64,000 nucleotides of DNA from CACIAM-69d sp001698445 (GCF_043235035.1 NZ_JAZAQF010000012.1:129217-193216); one strand, 5' to 3'; shown: positions 15,407 through 24,949, numbered from the stretch's first letter. The notes: generated by a model not told the origin, from the letters alone. A program made the numbers and translations.

Positions 15407-16921
15407 GTGTTGCTGAGTTTGTTGGTTTGGATTCCCATTGTCGGGGCGATCGCGATCGCCCTTTGGCCCGGCAAAGTCAACGCCACCCAGGCCCGCCAGG
15501 CGGCCATCTTGAACTGGATTGGCCTCACGATCATTACCGGGGTGATCGTGACCCAGTTTGACCCCAGCACCGATCGCCTGTCCCTGGTTGAGTCCTTCCC
15601 CTGGATCGATCGACTCGGCCTCAGCTACAGCCTCGCCATTGATGGCCTGTCCTTCCCGCTGGTGGTGCTCAACACCATGCTGGTCGGCATCGCCATCTTC
15701 AGCACCAACGAAGCCATCAACCGCCCCCGGTTTTACTACAGCCTACTGTTGTTGCTCACCAGCGGTGTCTATGGAGCCTTCCTAGCCCAAGACCTGCTGC
15801 TGTTCTTCCTGTTCTATGAACTAGAACTCATCCCGCTCTATTTCCTAATTGCCATTTGGGGCGGGGCCCGGCGCGGCTATGCAGCCACCAAATTTTTGAT
15901 CTACACGGCCGTTTCTGGAATTTTGATCTTGGCCGCCTTCCTAGGATTAGCCAGCGCCGCCGGTTTCAGCACCTTTGGCTATGAACCCCTGCGAGAATTT
16001 GCGATCGCCCAAGCCACCGCCCCCGACTCCCTCTTACCGGCCGCGTCCCAACTCTTGCTGTTGGCGATGCTCGTGGTGGGCTTTGGCATCAAAATTCCCC
16101 TGGTTCCTCTGCACACCTGGTTGCCCGATGCCCACGTGGAAGCCTCCACGCCCATCTCCGTCCTGCTAGCCGGTGTGCTGCTGAAGTTGGGAACCTATGG
16201 CTTAATCCGGTTTGGGTTGGGCATGTTCCCCGAAGCCTGGACCCAAATTGCACCTTGGATGGCCGCCTGGGCCGTGGTGAGCGTGCTCTATGGTTCCTTT
16301 GCCGCCATTTCCGAAGGCATCGCCAATGGGGATATGAAACGCCTGGTCGCCTACAGTTCCGTGGGGCACATGGGCTTTATTTTGCTGGCGACGGCAGCGG
16401 CCACCCCCGTCAGCCTCATGGGTGCGGAATTTCAGATGGTGGCCCATGGCTTGATTTCTGGCCTGTTGTTTCTGCTGGTGGGGATTGTTTACAAAAAGGT
16501 GGGCACTCGCCAACTGAGCGCTCTCAGCGGGCTGTTTAATCCCCAACGGGGGTTGCCGGTGGTGGGGTCGCTGATGGTGTTGGGGGTGATGGCCAGTAGT
16601 GGCATTCCCGGAATGGCGGGCTTCATTGCGGAGTTTTTGATCTTCCGAGGTAGCTTCCCCACCTATCCGATCTATACCTTGCTCTGCATGGTTGGCACGG
16701 GGCTAACGGCGGTCTATTTCCTGATTTTGCTGAATCAGTCATTTTTTGGGCGGCTGACGGAGCGGGTGGCCAATTTGCCCTCGGTGAGTTGGCTCGATCG
16801 GGCCCCGGCCATTGCCTTGGCTGTCCCGATCGCCCTGTTTGGTCTGCAACCCAGTTGGCTGGCCTACTGGAGCGAGCCGGTCACCACCGCGATCGCCCTA
16901 GCGGCCCATCACAGCCCCTAA
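15407..16921 (+). CDS. ndhD3: NDH-1 subunit NdhD3 (CO2-uptake type)
   Basis: A 504-residue NuoM/NdhD-type membrane subunit. Conserved features include the Glu of the helix LLFFLFYELELIPLYFLI, IPLVPLHTWLPDAHVEASTPISVLLAGVLLKLGTYG, and KRLVAYSSVGHMGF. The start is a GTG at 15407 with GAGAGG at 15393-15398, spaced 8 bases. The 144-base spacer after ndhF3 is AG-rich with near repeats of GATTGATGGCTGA. With NdhF3 it forms the distal arm to which the CO2 hydration proteins bind. Confidence 0.87.
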   Translation: MLLSLLVWIPIVGAIAIALWPGKVNATQARQAAILNWIGLTIITGVIVTQFDPSTDRLSLVESFPWIDRLGLSYSLAIDGLSFPLVVLNTMLVGIAIFSTNEAINRPRFYYSLLLLLTSGVYGAFLAQDLLLFFLFYELELIPLYFLIAIWGGARRGYAATKFLIYTAVSGILILAAFLGLASAAGFSTFGYEPLREFAIAQATAPDSLLPAASQLLLLAMLVVGFGIKIPLVPLHTWLPDAHVEASTPISVLLAGVLLKLGTYGLIRFGLGMFPEAWTQIAPWMAAWAVVSVLYGSFAAISEGIANGDMKRLVAYSSVGHMGFILLATAAATPVSLMGAEFQMVAHGLISGLLFLLVGIVYKKVGTRQLSALSGLFNPQRGLPVVGSLMVLGVMASSGIPGMAGFIAEFLIFRGSFPTYPIYTLLCMVGTGLTAVYFLILLNQSFFGRLTERVANLPSVSWLDRAPAIALAVPIALFGLQPSWLAYWSEPVTTAIALAAHHSP

Positions 16922-17101
16922 ATAATCACCGCTTCAGGCCCCGCTTCAGGGCTTGGCACTGCCCGATCGCCCCATCATCACCCCGCGATCGGGCATCAAC
17001 CTCACCAGCAGCAAAAGACCCATCACAACATCAGGCCGGTTCTGATTACTCCTTTGGCATCCCCATATAATCAGATCATCAGAATTGCCAGCTCCCAAAC
17101 C

Positions 17102-17191
17102 ACAGATTCAAATTACGGATTCAAATTACGAATTCAAGCCGCAAATTCAAGCTGTGAATTCAAACCACAAGTTCAAACTGTGAATTCAAGC
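17102..17191 (+). repeat. Seven ~13-nt tandem repeats between ndhD3 and cupA
   Basis: Seven units of 13 bases (one of 12) sharing a core of GAATTCAA or GATTCAAA, for example ACAGATTCAAATT and TGTGAATTCAAGC. They fill much of the 313-base gap 16922-17234. The remainder of the gap (16922-17100) holds no recognisable element. Confidence 0.8.
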
Positions 17192-17234
17192 TGCGAACGT
17201 CAACACCATTGTCCCAGCTTAAGGTTTTCAACCC

Positions 17235-18359
17235 ATGCTCTCTATGACTGCCATCCATCCCCTAAACAGCACGATCGAGCGGCTCTTGCAAGGGGAAGCA
17301 CTGCTGAAAGATAGCCCCAGCAACGTGCTGGAAGTGGTGGGCATTTTGCATAGCTATGGCATTGTTTTAGATGCCTATTCTAATAACCTAAACTATATTG
17401 CCCTGCATCAGTTTCTGCGATTTTTCCCATTTTTTAAATACTTTAATGGTGAAACTTCGCTACCAAAGTTACTGAAACATTGGCAGCACGATCGAATCAA
17501 TTTTGAATATGCCGAATATTGCATGAAAGCCATGTTCTGGCATGGGGGTGGCCGATACGATAACTATCTAGATTCACCAGAATTTATTGCCCTTGCCCAA
17601 AAAGCGATTCGGGCCCGTTTTGCCAAAAACCCGATCGTCCTGGGAATGGATCAGCTATTTCCTGAGTTTTTGCTAGAGCAAGTGCGGCAATTAGCCTATT
17701 ACCGAGCTTTGGGGCAATTCTGGCGAATCATGAGCGACATGTTCATGAGCCTTTCAGATCAGTACGATCGCCGCAAAATCACCACCATTCCCCAAGTGGT
17801 TCAACATATCCAAGATGGTCTGGTGGCGGGGGCCAATTTCCCCATTGAATATGCTGTGGAATTGGGTGGGGTGACCTATGACATTGTGCCCCGATCGGCC
17901 AAGATGACCTTCCTGATGGATGCGGCTGTGCCCTACGTGGAGGCGGTCTTTTTCCGAGGAACCCCCTTCAGCGGCACGATTTCCTACAATGCCCAAGCGG
18001 CCCGCATTCCCACCGAACAGGGAGATTTTGCCTATGGTGCGCTCTATGCCGACCCGTTGCCCGTGGGCGGTGCAGGCATTCCGCCGACTCTCCTGATGCA
18101 AGACATGCGGCATTTTGTGCCCGATTATTTGCATCAATTCTATGAAAATAGCCTGCGCCATGAAGACGATTTATTGGTGAAAATTTGCCAATCATTTCAA
18201 AAGTCCATGTATTGTGTCACCACGGCGGCTCTGCGGGGCTTGGCTCCCCATCCCCTGGAGTCGGCTGACCCGGCCCATCAAGCGGCTAATAGTTCCTACT
18301 TGAATGGTTGGATGGATCGGTTTATTTCGTCGCAGCTTGGCAATGTGAATCGTGATTAG
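17235..18359 (+). CDS. cupA: CO2 hydration protein CupA (ChpY)
   Basis: A 374-residue member of the CupA/CupB (ChpY/ChpX) family, found only in cyanobacteria. It docks on NDH-1 and converts CO2 to bicarbonate in a redox-driven, carbonic-anhydrase-like reaction on the thylakoid's cytoplasmic face. Recognisable segments are VVGILHSYGIVLDAYSNNLNYIALHQFL and FEYAEYCMKAMFWHGGGRYD. The latter, together with RGTPFSGTISYNAQAARIPTEQGDFAYGALYADPLPVGGAG, is rich in conserved polar residues. The ATG at 17235 lies after TTAAGG; an alternative ATG is 9 bases downstream. CupB is the alternative identity, but the next gene argues for CupA. Confidence 0.85.
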   Translation: MLSMTAIHPLNSTIERLLQGEALLKDSPSNVLEVVGILHSYGIVLDAYSNNLNYIALHQFLRFFPFFKYFNGETSLPKLLKHWQHDRINFEYAEYCMKAMFWHGGGRYDNYLDSPEFIALAQKAIRARFAKNPIVLGMDQLFPEFLLEQVRQLAYYRALGQFWRIMSDMFMSLSDQYDRRKITTIPQVVQHIQDGLVAGANFPIEYAVELGGVTYDIVPRSAKMTFLMDAAVPYVEAVFFRGTPFSGTISYNAQAARIPTEQGDFAYGALYADPLPVGGAGIPPTLLMQDMRHFVPDYLHQFYENSLRHEDDLLVKICQSFQKSMYCVTTAALRGLAPHPLESADPAHQAANSSYLNGWMDRFISSQLGNVNRD

Positions 18360-18404
18360 GCATCAAATTCATCTGATAATTGATCCATTCATCTACCCGT
18401 CAAT

Positions 18405-18803
18405 ATGTCAGTTGATATGACCCTCAATTCTGTGGAAACACGCCAGGCGATCGACGATGAATTATCCAAACGGTCTTTAGACCTTGACCCGGCTGGCTAT
18501 TTCGTGATCTACCTCGATCGGGAGCGGGCCTTAATTTGCGCCAAACACTACAGCACCGTGATTAACGATCAGGGCCTAGCCACGGATCCGGTCACCGGCA
18601 AGGTGATTCCGGCGAAGGGTTCTGTTCCGCGCACGGCCGAGGCCCTCTATACCGGACGCACCGCCAAGGAACTCTGTGTGAAATTGCTCGAACAAACCCA
18701 GCCGATACCGGTTTCGATGCTGGATCATGCGGCTTATTTAGGCCGAGAGTTCATGCGTGCAGAACAGGCTTTGGCCACCGGTGCGGAATACATTCAAGAC
18801 TAA
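18405..18803 (+). CDS. cupS: CupS, accessory subunit of the CO2-uptake NDH-1 complex
   Basis: A small soluble protein of 132 residues in the DUF4346/CupS family. CupS associates with NdhD3/NdhF3/CupA in NDH-1MS. Visible family features are DLDPAGYFVIYLDRERALICAKHYSTVINDQGLA, TGRTAKELCVKLLE and the C-terminal LDHAAYLGREFMRAEQALATG. It lies 45 bases after cupA on the same strand, completing ndhF3-ndhD3-cupA-cupS. Its last 47 bases overlap the best start of the next gene. Confidence 0.85.
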   Translation: MSVDMTLNSVETRQAIDDELSKRSLDLDPAGYFVIYLDRERALICAKHYSTVINDQGLATDPVTGKVIPAKGSVPRTAEALYTGRTAKELCVKLLEQTQPIPVSMLDHAAYLGREFMRAEQALATGAEYIQD

Positions 18804-21225
18804 GACCAAGGCCCTGGAAGCGGCCTGGCGCAGCGCCCGAACACGACACTCTCAGGAGTGGTGGTTGGCGGCGCTGTTGTATGGTCTGCTGGGGGTTTTG
18901 ATTTTGGGGCCCCAGCCCTGGCTCCCGGTGGTGGGAGCGGGGGACACGGATCTCTGGGAAGCGATGGGATTTTATGTGCGGGAGCATTGGCACTGGTGGC
19001 CCCTGCCGCATATCGATTTAGTCAGCGATCAGGCGTTTTATCCCTACGGGGGTCAAGTGGCTCTCCAGGCCTGGGGTCTGGAGCGGGATTTGTTCTATGC
19101 ATTGCTCTTCAGCCTGGGCGGGGCGGGCCCTTGGCTCAAGCTATATTTTCTGATGTCGGTGGCGATCGCCCTCTTTGGCATCGCGCGGATTTTGCAGCCG
19201 GACTTTGGGGAACGGCGGGCAATTTTAACGGCGATCGGGGCGGTGTTTTTGAACATCTACGCCCTGATTTGTAAGTTTCCGTTCCACAGCAACATGGCGA
19301 TCGTCCATTGGCTGGGTCTGAGCCTGGCCACGGATTTTGTGTTGGTGTGGCGATTTGTGCGGGGCCGGGCGATCGGGCGGGCTTGGTGGCTGGGGCGCGG
19401 GGCGTTGGTGCTCCTTAGCTTGGGCCAGGACTTGGGCTATGTGGCGGGGTTTGGGCTGCTGTCGCTGGTGCTGTCTGGGGGATGGATGTTGGCGGTGAGG
19501 TGGTGGCGGTGGCGAACCCAAGCGATTGAGCTAGTCGCGGCTGATGCCCACCAGGACGAAAAGAACCCAGATTGGCAACTCCGGCTTGGCTATTGGATTT
19601 ATGGCTGGCCGCCCTTCCGCCCGATCGAGTGGGGATTGATCGCCCTCATTGTTTGGGCCGCTTGGTTATATCTGCTGCCGGTGATTCCCATTGTGCAGTT
19701 AGCCAAGGAGTTGGACTGGAGCAACACTTTTGATCGGGCTTGGTTTGCCCATCCCCTGCGCCTTTTAGCCCCCTATTGGCCCCAAATCAACCCGATCGCG
19801 GCGGCCGGCTGGTGGCGAGCCGTGCTGCCCAGTCCCCTAGAAACAGATTTTGATGGGGTGGTTGGCTGGGGGTTGTTGCTAGCGGGGGCGATCGGCTGCT
19901 GGCAACGGCGGCGCTGGTGGGCGGCTTTCGTGCCCCTGGGCTTGCTGATGGGCTGTTTAATCGCCTATCGCCCCTGGGATTTACCGATTTTGCAGTGGTT
20001 TCCCTGGTTTTCGTTTAATCGCGTGGCCGGACGGGGTACGGTGGTCTTCCCGATCGCCCTGGCCCTATGCAGCCTGGGTTGGCAGCCGGATGCGGGGCGA
20101 TCGGCCCGAACGCGGCAATGGAACCGCTGGGCCGCCCTGGCCGTGGCGGGCATCTGTTTGCTGGATTTGATCGGCGGTTATGGCCTCAAACCTCGCGAAC
20201 AACCCCTAGCCCCCAGCTTTCAGCCCTACATGACCCTGGTGGCCCAGCAGTCGGGCACCGCTGTTTTGGACTGGCCCTTTTGCGTAACAGGGGGAAACGG
20301 CGTGGGCAGTGGCGATGGCACCTGCCCTTTTTTTGCTCACAATCCCAGTACCCACGCCCTCAGCCGGTTTCACCACAAAGCCACCGTGGGGCAATACTTG
20401 GGGCGATTGCACCCCAGCCAGCTCACCCCCTACCTCGAAGCCGGTTGGCAATATTTGGCCCTGCCCGATCATCCGGATTTAAACCAAACCCAACGCCAGC
20501 GCCGCTGTTTTCGCAGAGATGAGTGGGAGTTTTTTCGACGATTCTTTCAATTAGGCGATTTTGCAGGCATTAATCTCTATGTCGATCGCCTGGCGCGGGG
20601 ATGTGAGAGGGAGTTTTATGACCAATTGGGCCACCCGATCGCCAAAACCACCGTGCCGGGCATGGGGCGTGTGGTGTTTATTCCCAAGCCAGCCCCCTGG
20701 CAAAGCCTAGTCGATTTGGATCAGGCGCGACTGTTGCGTTTTTCACCTTTCCTTGACCCAGCCCCCGTCAGCCCGGATCCTGCCAATCGCGATCGCCTGG
20801 ATCCGGAAGCTGTCCCCCTTAAAGCCGCCGTACCGGAGCTAGACCTCGTGCAGTTCGGAACCGTGCGTGGTGTGGAAATTCGCGGCGGCTTGGATCGCAA
20901 TCGCCAAGGGCAACGCTGGGGTTTGGCCCCCATGACCGTCCTGGATTTGCAGAGCGATCGGTTTCAAACCCGACAGCTCAAAATTCAAGCGACGGTTCCT
21001 GTGGCCAATCAGCGACTTAGCATCTTTTTAGATGATGAACTCCTGTGGCGCAGTGAGCTTTTATCCCGTAACCAAGCCCTGGATTTGAACTTACCGATCG
21101 CCCTACCGGCCGGCAAGAGTCAGCTATGCTTGGTTTATGAACAATCCATCATTCTGCGCGATCAAATTCCTGCGGCTGGCAACCGCCCGATCGCGTTAAC
21201 TTTCCAGCATTTAGCAATTGAATAA
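18757..21225 (+). CDS. Large polytopic membrane protein, GT-C glycosyltransferase-like
   Basis: An 822-residue protein with about 10-12 membrane helices in residues 35-460 and a soluble, beta-rich C-terminal half. The first loop carries GAGDTDLWEAMGFYVREHW followed by QAFYPYGG, which resembles the acidic catalytic loop of GT-C enzymes using lipid-linked sugars. Family membership is inferred from topology only. The start is taken as GTG 18757, overlapping cupS by 47 bases; GTG 18781 is also possible. There is no long spacer, so it is probably cotranscribed with the CO2-uptake genes, although a functional link is not evident. Confidence 0.6.
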   Translation: MQNRLWPPVRNTFKTKTKALEAAWRSARTRHSQEWWLAALLYGLLGVLILGPQPWLPVVGAGDTDLWEAMGFYVREHWHWWPLPHIDLVSDQAFYPYGGQVALQAWGLERDLFYALLFSLGGAGPWLKLYFLMSVAIALFGIARILQPDFGERRAILTAIGAVFLNIYALICKFPFHSNMAIVHWLGLSLATDFVLVWRFVRGRAIGRAWWLGRGALVLLSLGQDLGYVAGFGLLSLVLSGGWMLAVRWWRWRTQAIELVAADAHQDEKNPDWQLRLGYWIYGWPPFRPIEWGLIALIVWAAWLYLLPVIPIVQLAKELDWSNTFDRAWFAHPLRLLAPYWPQINPIAAAGWWRAVLPSPLETDFDGVVGWGLLLAGAIGCWQRRRWWAAFVPLGLLMGCLIAYRPWDLPILQWFPWFSFNRVAGRGTVVFPIALALCSLGWQPDAGRSARTRQWNRWAALAVAGICLLDLIGGYGLKPREQPLAPSFQPYMTLVAQQSGTAVLDWPFCVTGGNGVGSGDGTCPFFAHNPSTHALSRFHHKATVGQYLGRLHPSQLTPYLEAGWQYLALPDHPDLNQTQRQRRCFRRDEWEFFRRFFQLGDFAGINLYVDRLARGCEREFYDQLGHPIAKTTVPGMGRVVFIPKPAPWQSLVDLDQARLLRFSPFLDPAPVSPDPANRDRLDPEAVPLKAAVPELDLVQFGTVRGVEIRGGLDRNRQGQRWGLAPMTVLDLQSDRFQTRQLKIQATVPVANQRLSIFLDDELLWRSELLSRNQALDLNLPIALPAGKSQLCLVYEQSIILRDQIPAAGNRPIALTFQHLAIE

Positions 21226-21363
21226 TTGTCAATTCAAGTTACTTAAAATCAGAATAATCACTAGCCCAAATCACGATCAGACAAAATCCCAAGCTATCTC
21301 GAACTTTAATGGAATCAAGATTTCAAACAAGAACCAAAATAGCCAACATCAGGACAGAACTCG

Positions 21364-21984
21364 ATGATTACAACTCGCGATCGCCTCTTGACCTTTGAGG
21401 ACTATCTGAATCATCAAGCCGATGACTCAGCCAGTGATGTTCGTTATGAATTAGTGGATGGTGAACTAATTCCCATGAATCCACCCAGAATCGAGCACTT
21501 TTTGATTGCTCAGTTTTTAAGTGACTATCTTCGCCAGGTAATTGGTCAAAACAACCTACCTTGGATGGTATTTGCCGAAATTGGTGTCAGAACGGGATTT
21601 CGGCGATCGCGTGTGGTGGACTTATGCGTTGTGCAACGGGAGCAGGTGCAGGAATTAGCAGGGCGATCGGCAGTTTTTGAAACGCCGCCCTTGCTCGCTG
21701 TGGAAATTGTCAGCCTCGATTCGATCGGGCGAGATTATCGCTACAAGCGATCGGAATATGCCGCTGCGGGAATTCCTGAATATTGGATTGTGGATCCCCT
21801 CGAAAATCGCTTGACGATTCTGCAATTACGAGAAGGGTTATATGACGAAATTCCCCAAGATCAGTCTGGGCTAATTCAGTCGCCTATTCTTTCAACCATG
21901 GGCCAGCCATCGACCGATCAGCAGCCAGCGATTACGATCGAGCAAATCTGGCAAGCAGCTCATCTGGCTCCAGACCCTGCATAG
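21364..21984 (+). CDS. Uma2/DUF820 family putative endonuclease
   Basis: A 206-residue protein of the Uma2 (DUF820) family, which is strongly expanded in cyanobacteria and has a PD-(D/E)XK nuclease fold. The family pattern is visible: LTFEDYL, RYELVDGELIPM, RRSRVVDLCVV, LLAVEIVS, YRYKRSEYAAAGIPEYWIVDP. The Asp and Glu of VVDLCVV and AVEIVS and the Lys of YKRSEY would form the active site. The biological role is unknown, and many copies in a genome are common. Two other members lie in this window, one broken. Confidence 0.88.
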   Translation: MITTRDRLLTFEDYLNHQADDSASDVRYELVDGELIPMNPPRIEHFLIAQFLSDYLRQVIGQNNLPWMVFAEIGVRTGFRRSRVVDLCVVQREQVQELAGRSAVFETPPLLAVEIVSLDSIGRDYRYKRSEYAAAGIPEYWIVDPLENRLTILQLREGLYDEIPQDQSGLIQSPILSTMGQPSTDQQPAITIEQIWQAAHLAPDPA

Positions 21985-22006
21985 AGTCTCCAAGCGATCG
22001 CGAGGA

Positions 22007-24073
22007 TTACCCCAAATCGGTCGCCCAGCAAAGGGCTTCTGCATCCACTAAGCGCTGTCGCAAACTGGCCACCAGCGATCGCGCCTGATATTCATACATG
22101 GCGCAAACCATGGGCGGCTCGCCCGCTTCCACCAAGGTGGGCAACCGCTGAAACAGCGATCGCGCATGGGCCAAGCTGCACCCTGTGATGCGGGCGATCG
22201 CGTTGGCCCCTTCAAAATCCGCTTGGGGACTGGCGGAATGCAACCGCACACACCACGATCGAGGAGCCAGCTCGCCCCGTTCAATCCGCCGCAAACCTTC
22301 AATGGAAGCCAACACCACCAGGCGATCGCCCGATCGCAAGTGGCGATCGAGGCGCGGAAAGTCCAATTCCCCATCTGCCAACACCTTGCGGCCCACCCGC
22401 TCATGCAACAGCGGCACAGCGCCATAGCCACAGGCAAACTCCGCCAGCAGCAAACCCACTAGGGTATCGCCCGTCTCAATCCGATATTCCGCCACCAGCA
22501 TCGTGGTACGTCCCCAACGATAGAGACTGAGAATATTTTCGCCAAAGGCCGCCCCCGCAAAGGCTTCCGCCGCCAGGGCATAGGCGCAAAGCACCTGCGC
22601 ATCGGGCAACAGCCCCACCAAGGTATCGCTAAAGGCGCGATCGAACGTGCGAATCACCAACCCCGTCGAGAGCGACGCTTGGCGCACCATCAACGCCATT
22701 TCCAAGTTGGCAATTTCGTCATCGGTGGCAAAGACGATCGACTTAGCCCGCTCCAGTTCCACCCGATCCAGCGTATCCGGCAACTTACCCACCATCAGCG
22801 GCAAATCGCCCAAGGTATTGTCATCCAAGCCCTGGCGCGTCAGCCCTGCCACCGACTGCCCAGACTGCAACAGCAGGCGGGCAATTTGCTGGCCCACCTG
22901 CCCCATGCCCACCACCAGCACATGATCCTTGTCCGGCAGGCGGGGGCGACTGGGGGAAAACCGCAGCCGCAACGACAACAGCCGCTCCGTCAGCAGCGCA
23001 TAGAGCACGCCCACCAGACCCGTGCCCACCACCGTCAGACTAAACCCAAACAAGCGCAACCAGCGAGGCACAGCACTGGCCTGGGCAGGATCGCCAAACA
23101 AATCGGCATAGCCCCCCAGTAACAACAAAGCCGTGTTGCAAAAGGCATCAAACCAATCGCGATAGGGCGAGTAGTGCCGCAAAATCACGGTTCCCAGCAG
23201 CAGCAAGCCCAGCACGGCTCCGGCGTAGATTAGGGCAATTTGCAACAGCCGACTGCGATGCAGGAGCGATCGCGTAGCTTGCTGGAGTGATTGCAACAGT
23301 TGCCAACGCGGTGTCGATCGCGGGGTCGTCGTCAGCATCGGCCGCGACGGGTGGAAGGTAGCAGTGGCTTCCCACTCGTGCCAACGGCCCCCGCGCCGCA
23401 TTTCCACATAGGCCACCCAATCACCAGGTCGCAAGGGTTCCATGGTGCCAGACCCATAGAGCAGCGGATCCGGCGGCAGGGGCAAGGGGCCAGTCCAGTG
23501 ACCCAAAATCAGGCGCGATCGATTGTTGAGATTCGCGGGAATGTCCCCCAACCAAGGATCATCCGCCTGGAGGGAGCGCTGGCGCACCCGATAGGCCACG
23601 CCGTTGATTTCAAAGGCCCCGATCGTCTGATCCTGCAACGCGGCCAGGGCAAAGGCCATAGCAGACAACCGAGAAGGCTCGAAGGCCACAAAGTTGCCAA
23701 ATTGCCGAGCCAGCAAGTCATTCAAGTGGGGACGGTTGGAGCGCACCACCAGCCGCACCGCCGGATTCAGCAACCGCGCCGCCAAAGCCGCCTTTAGGTT
23801 AATTCGGTCATCCCCAGCCAGCAGCAAAATGGCTCGACAATCGGCAATCCCCGCCTGCTGCAAAATGCACGATCGACAAAAATCCCCCTCAATCACCTGT
23901 TCCAGCATGGCGGGCAAATCCGGCACATCCCACCCGCTTGGAATCGTGCGTTCGATCGCCCGGACTCGCACCCCAAAATTCGCCAAGGCCGCGACACAAT
24001 GTTGTCCTAAATTGCCTAACCCACAAACCAAGAAACCGTCAGACAGCACCGTTTGCATCTGCGAATTTTGCAT
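22007..24073 (-). CDS. Two-RCK channel-like protein with degenerate pore loop
   Basis: A 688-residue protein with an unusual layout. Residues 11-150 form an RCK/TrkA-N Rossmann domain (GLGNLG at 18-23), followed by an RCK-C-like region to ~225. Two membrane helices lie at about 277-298 and 340-363. The loop between them, NTALLLLGGYADLFG (313-327), occupies the position of a K+ channel pore but reads GGYADLFG instead of TVGYGDLYP. A second RCK domain starts at 383 (GMGQVG 389-394), with RCK-C to ~600 and an extra C-terminal helical domain. It is likely a regulated cation channel or a channel-derived sensor; ion selectivity cannot be predicted. Confidence 0.75.
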   Translation of the reverse strand: MQNSQMQTVLSDGFLVCGLGNLGQHCVAALANFGVRVRAIERTIPSGWDVPDLPAMLEQVIEGDFCRSCILQQAGIADCRAILLLAGDDRINLKAALAARLLNPAVRLVVRSNRPHLNDLLARQFGNFVAFEPSRLSAMAFALAALQDQTIGAFEINGVAYRVRQRSLQADDPWLGDIPANLNNRSRLILGHWTGPLPLPPDPLLYGSGTMEPLRPGDWVAYVEMRRGGRWHEWEATATFHPSRPMLTTTPRSTPRWQLLQSLQQATRSLLHRSRLLQIALIYAGAVLGLLLLGTVILRHYSPYRDWFDAFCNTALLLLGGYADLFGDPAQASAVPRWLRLFGFSLTVVGTGLVGVLYALLTERLLSLRLRFSPSRPRLPDKDHVLVVGMGQVGQQIARLLLQSGQSVAGLTRQGLDDNTLGDLPLMVGKLPDTLDRVELERAKSIVFATDDEIANLEMALMVRQASLSTGLVIRTFDRAFSDTLVGLLPDAQVLCAYALAAEAFAGAAFGENILSLYRWGRTTMLVAEYRIETGDTLVGLLLAEFACGYGAVPLLHERVGRKVLADGELDFPRLDRHLRSGDRLVVLASIEGLRRIERGELAPRSWCVRLHSASPQADFEGANAIARITGCSLAHARSLFQRLPTLVEAGEPPMVCAMYEYQARSLVASLRQRLVDAEALCWATDLG

Positions 24074-24116
24074 CTGCCAATTTCGTACCCACCAACACTG
24101 TAGAACAGGCGATTAA

Positions 24117-24752
24117 TCAACCGTCGCCCCACCGAATCTCTTCATAGATCATGGCGAGTGTGTCTGAAAAATCCAAGCTTTGTAGTGCAAATGATACTTC
24201 CGACAATGAGCGCTGTTGCTCATCGGCGGTCAGGGTTTTGGGATCAAAGTCGATCGCCCCGTAACGGGTTAGTTCCCAGCAATTCGGCGCAGCACCCTCG
24301 GGCCGATAGTAGCGATCGAGAGCCGGGCGATCGCTGCTAATCAACACATATTCCTTAAGGGATTCCATCCGCGCGTATTGTTGAAACTTTTGGTCGCGAT
24401 CGAACTCAGCGGTTCCGGGCGACAGCACTTCCACAATCAAGCAGGGATATTGAATGGCTTGGCGCGATCGCAAGTCCCGAGGATCGCAACTCACCACCAA
24501 ATCAGGATAGAAAAAGGGCCCTTTTTCCGAAACGTAAACCTGCACTTCGCTGATGAACGCTCAGCAGGATGTACCTCGGAGGTGACGCTTGAGCGCAATG
24601 ACAAAATTCCCGGTGATCGTATTGTGATCCAGCGTGCTATCAGCCCGGGCATAGACTCGACCATTGAGGTATTCATGCCGCCATGGTTGTTGTGCTTCCC
24701 AAGCGAGAAATTCTGCGGGAGAAAGATAGCGGGAATCCATTGCATCAATCAT
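24117..24752 (-). pseudogene. Uma2/DUF820 gene broken by one in-frame TGA
   Basis: On the minus strand the frame runs MIDAMDSRYLSPAEFLAW...KRHLRGTSC, then TGA (24563-24561), then continues in the same frame AFISEVQVYVSEKGPFFYPD to a natural stop at 24117. The two halves together form a complete Uma2 protein of about 211 codons (YLSPAEFLAWEAQQPWRHEY, DLVVSCDPRD, CLIVEVLSPGT, FQQYARMESLKEYVLIS). Relatives usually have Cys-Arg at the break, so a CGA to TGA transition would explain it. The downstream part could restart at GTG 24545 but would lack the N-terminus. Confidence 0.85.
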
Positions 24753-24862
24753 GGCCGGACTGACAGGCTGGATTATTGATGGGGTTAGGGGGTGTCGTCA
24801 TTTCTGAATGTCTCTCGATGCGAGGCTGAAACAGTTGATTTCCCGTACCTCAATCGTCGTAA

Positions 24863-24882
24863 CAAGGGGCTTAAGCCCCTTG
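24863..24882. repeat. Perfect 20-bp palindrome, REP-like family member
   Basis: CAAGGGGCTTAAGCCCCTTG is preceded by AATCGTCGTAA, the same left flank seen at 38691 and 43180. It lies in the gap 24753-24949 between the Uma2 pseudogene and glcF. Confidence 0.85.
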
Positions 24883-24949
24883 CCCCCCACGATCCGCTAA
24901 CAGCAGAATCAGGGTTTCAGGCGATTTGACGACAGTCCCTAAACCCAGT

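Noticed and set aside
17099..17200. Regular repeats that could suggest a CRISPR array
   Set aside because: The period is 13 bases with no unique spacers; it is a simple tandem repeat.
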